From Pseudanabaena sp. CAN_BIN31 (GTDB taxonomy: Bacteria > Cyanobacteriota > Cyanobacteriia > Pseudanabaenales > Pseudanabaenaceae), in assembly GCA_026785865.1 (NCBI GenBank), contig JAJAZG010000403.1, positions 1 to 6,843 of the forward strand: 6,843 nucleotides of DNA, read 5' to 3'. Below the pieces are notes generated by a model. The model was given only the letters and a program-made list of their open reading frames with translations. It was not told where the DNA came from and searched no databases. Position numbers and translations under genes: made by a program. This document shows, one piece after another, positions 5,383 through 6,843 of this stretch. Each line of letters opens with the position of its first letter. Position 1 is the stretch's first letter.

Positions 5383-6273
5383 TTACCTTGAGTCTGTAAC
5401 TACCTCGACATCGATCGCATCGGCATAATCTTTAGCATTGCGATCGCTTTGATGATCACTCGATTTATGGGAGGGTTCAGTATTTTGATAAGAGCGTTTG
5501 ATTTCCGCCTCATCTAGCCAAAGTGGACGCACCTCATAATGTACTCGCAAATTAGACGGGGCGCTACGTTCGGCTTCACGGACAAATCGATTTGCCTCCC
5601 ATTCGGCATGAAATGTATTCAGCAGTTTGAGCGTGTTCACCCGTTGACGCTCTAAATATGTCCACACTTCCCAAGCATTGTATTCAGGCTCTTTCGGCGT
5701 TTCAATGGTTTCAGGTTCGGGCAGTACTTCAGAACGATCGAAATTTTCAGGTGATTTCTGGTCGTCATGAACGCGATCGCTACTTCCCCGATCCGATGCT
5801 TCGGTCGATCCAGACTCTTTGCTTGAACTTGGATTGCTAGATTTTTCAGGTTTATTTTGTGTAGAGTTTGGCGCAGATGTCTGCTTGGCAGTGCTATCTT
5901 GCGATCGCGCCAGACTTTGGATTTCTTTGGCTCGAACTTGTTTAATCACAGCAGCATCAGCGATCGCCTTCACCTCAATTGCTGTTTGCGATTGATCAAC
6001 CCACCCTTTAAAAATCACTTCTTCGCCATTGATTAATAGGCGATCGCCCACTTCTAGAGCAAAGCCAGCCAAAGAGTTAAACAATGGTTTCGCGTTTGGC
6101 GATGAACTAAATCCGCTAGCACTAGAGCTATTTACATCTTGACTGCGGCTATCTTCACTGGGAACAGAATTATAACTACTTGCCTGACTAGATTTCCCTT
6201 TGTCAATCAGGCTTTGGACTCCCCCAGTTGCATCCTCAGCTCGCCAATTTGAGCATGTAATGGCGCTAAGCAA
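5383..6273 (-). CDS. Ser-rich protein of unknown function; likely the C-terminal part of a frameshifted gene
   Basis: The function is not recognised. The frame opens with TTG at 6273, has no methionine afterwards and no ribosome site, and overlaps the ribbon-helix-helix frame by 67 nt. It is therefore probably not an independent gene: from residue G18 onward it reads as the continuation of that protein. There is a Ser-rich linker (28-60). A compact beta-type domain follows (about 65-121), with ALEVGDRLLINGEEVIFKGW and IEVKAIADAAVIKQVRAKEI, compatible with a small barrel fold. A long Ser/Pro/Glu/Asp linker comes next (122-195). A C-terminal block (197-256), containing AWEVWTYLERQRVNTLKLLN and VHYEVRPLWLDEAEIKR, looks conserved and helical. 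Codon use and HIP1 sites match the host. petM lies 40 nt downstream. Confidence 0.6.
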   Translation of the reverse strand: MLSAITCSNWRAEDATGGVQSLIDKGKSSQASSYNSVPSEDSRSQDVNSSSASGFSSSPNAKPLFNSLAGFALEVGDRLLINGEEVIFKGWVDQSQTAIEVKAIADAAVIKQVRAKEIQSLARSQDSTAKQTSAPNSTQNKPEKSSNPSSSKESGSTEASDRGSSDRVHDDQKSPENFDRSEVLPEPETIETPKEPEYNAWEVWTYLERQRVNTLKLLNTFHAEWEANRFVREAERSAPSNLRVHYEVRPLWLDEAEIKRSYQNTEPSHKSSDHQSDRNAKDYADAIDVEVVTDSR

Positions 6274-6500
6274 TTCTCGATATATGCCAAAAACTCAGGG
6301 TGCAAAACAAAAGGATCTGATGCTGGAATTGATTCTGGTGACTTTTGTGTAGATCTTTCTGGTTCCAACTCGCGACTTATCGCCGCTAATATCCAATCAG
6401 CGATCGCCTGTTGTTTGGCATCAGCTTCAGATTTGATTTGGCTCAATAAAGGCAGGGGAAAACGAAGATTTACCTGTTTTGTCCTGTGAGGAATCGCCAT
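6207..6500 (-). CDS. Ribbon-helix-helix protein, N-terminal part of a probably frameshifted gene
   Basis: Residues 8-46 have the Arc/CopG-type pattern: a short beta strand (KQVNLRFP), helix one (LPLLSQIKSEADAK) and helix two (QAIADWILAAISREL). Such domains dimerise and bind operator DNA, often that of their own promoter. A Pro/Ser linker (47-62) follows, then a helical segment FVLHPEFLAYIENCLAPLHA (64-83) and a short end (IGELRMQLGESKA). The ATG at 6498-6500 has a purine-rich site (AAGGG) about 8 nt upstream. The frame is probably cut short. Inserting one G at the GGGGG run (plus-strand C run 6221-6225) would join L92-G93 directly to the downstream frame, giving one product of about 372 residues. 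The alternative is two translationally coupled genes, but the second lacks a good start. Confidence 0.65.
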   Translation of the reverse strand: MAIPHRTKQVNLRFPLPLLSQIKSEADAKQQAIADWILAAISRELEPERSTQKSPESIPASDPFVLHPEFLAYIENCLAPLHAQIGELRMQLGESKA

Positions 6501-6544
6501 TAATTGCCCTTACTTAAAAAATTTTGAAAAAATTTGAGAACTTA

Positions 6545-6561
6545 ATTATAGCAATCGCTAT
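6545..6561 (-). promoter_or_regulatory. Candidate -10 box with overlapping inverted repeat (possible operator)
   Basis: The minus strand reads TATAAT at 6550-6545, 45 nt upstream of the ribbon-helix-helix ATG. An inverted repeat ATAGC (6548-6552), AATC, GCTAT (6557-6561) overlaps it. Ribbon-helix-helix proteins commonly bind short inverted repeats over their own promoters, so autoregulation is plausible. A matching -35 hexamer is not evident. Confidence 0.35.
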
Positions 6562-6629
6562 TACCAAAACTTCTAAAGAAGAAGCCATGCTACTTCCTTC
6601 CCAGTCTAAAAATAGACATCAAAACCCAG

Positions 6630-6668
6630 AAGATGATTATGCCGCGCTTCGCGCGGCATAATCATCTT
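6630..6668. repeat. 18-bp perfect hairpin of unknown role
   Basis: The arms 6630-6647 and 6651-6668 pair perfectly around the loop TTC, with a GC-rich core (GCCGCGC/GCGCGGC) and AT-rich outer arms. No T-run follows on the plus strand (TTGGAAC), and none precedes it on the other side, so it is a poorer terminator than the other hairpins. It may mark the 3' end of a gene beyond the window or be a palindromic repeat. The stretch 6501-6692 contains this hairpin and the promoter candidate but no supported gene. Confidence 0.7.
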
Positions 6669-6692
6669 GGAACTTAAAGGCACATCAGCTTA

Positions 6693-6843
6693 GCGGGTGG
6701 GGGGGGGGGGCCCGCCCCCCCCCGCGGGCGGCGGGGGGGGGGGGGGGCCGGGGCCCCCCCCCCCCCCCCAAAAAACAACCGCCGCGCGCGCGGGGACGCC
6801 CGCCAGGGCGCGGGGGCCCCCCCCCGCCCGCACCGCCCCCCCC
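6693..6843. other. G/C homopolymer tail, probable sequencing or assembly artefact
   Basis: Composition changes abruptly at about 6693 from ordinary mixed sequence to long G and C runs with few A or T bases, which continue to the window end. No reading frame, HIP1 site or ordered repeat unit is visible. This is what low-quality ends of contigs look like, and the nearby candidate frameshift should be judged with that in mind. Confidence 0.85.

Noticed and set aside
6587..6661. 24-residue plus-strand frame starting MLLPSQSK after an AAGAAGAAG stretch
   Set aside because: It is very short and ends inside the 18-bp hairpin. The purine stretch could act as a ribosome site, but nothing else supports coding.
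6693..6843. CRISPR or other ordered repeat array in the G/C-rich end
   Set aside because: There is no regular repeat unit or spacer, only homopolymer runs consistent with artefact.

Overview
The window looks like chromosomal DNA from a cyanobacterium. By eye there are about 26 copies of the HIP1 octamer GCGATCGC, and there is a petM gene for a cytochrome b6f subunit. The thiamine-phosphate synthase is of the long, two-domain type, and the G+C content is moderate. A Pseudanabaena-like filamentous lineage would fit, but I cannot prove the genus from this sequence.

Layout. Positions 1-138 hold a strongly folded non-coding stretch that resembles the structured end of an IS200/IS605-type element. 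It is followed by surE (+, 139-840), which converges on thiE (-, 837-1883); the two stop codons interlock in one TTAA. Upstream of thiE on the same strand is a 561-residue protein of unknown function (-, 1954-3639). From 3640 to 4287 there is no convincing gene. This stretch contains a folded segment (about 3919-4207) that I read as a truncated group II intron lacking its maturase and 3' domains. A small conserved-looking protein (+, 4288-4485) and plsY (+, 4560-5201) follow, separated by a 28-bp perfect hairpin. petM (-, 5232-5342) is very short, starts with GTG, and shares a bidirectional terminator with plsY. Upstream of petM on the minus strand are two overlapping frames (6207-6500 and 5383-6273). 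They most likely represent one protein of about 372 residues, with a ribbon-helix-helix N-terminus, split by a one-base frameshift at a run of five C. The last 150 bases are G/C homopolymer runs and look like sequence artefact at a contig end.

How the genes relate. This is a housekeeping neighbourhood rather than a single pathway: nucleotide phosphatase (surE), thiamine synthesis (thiE), phospholipid synthesis (plsY) and photosynthetic electron transport (petM). The most notable structural theme is long perfect hairpins with 3-5 nt loops in the gaps between genes. Two of them, followed by T-runs, form the whole leader of thiE and plsY, where no Shine-Dalgarno sequence is visible.

I see no convincing new multi-gene system such as a defence island, biosynthetic cluster or CRISPR array. 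The items most worth a second look are the split ribbon-helix-helix protein, the group II intron remnant in a HIP1-free stretch, the hairpin leaders, and the unidentified 561-residue protein.
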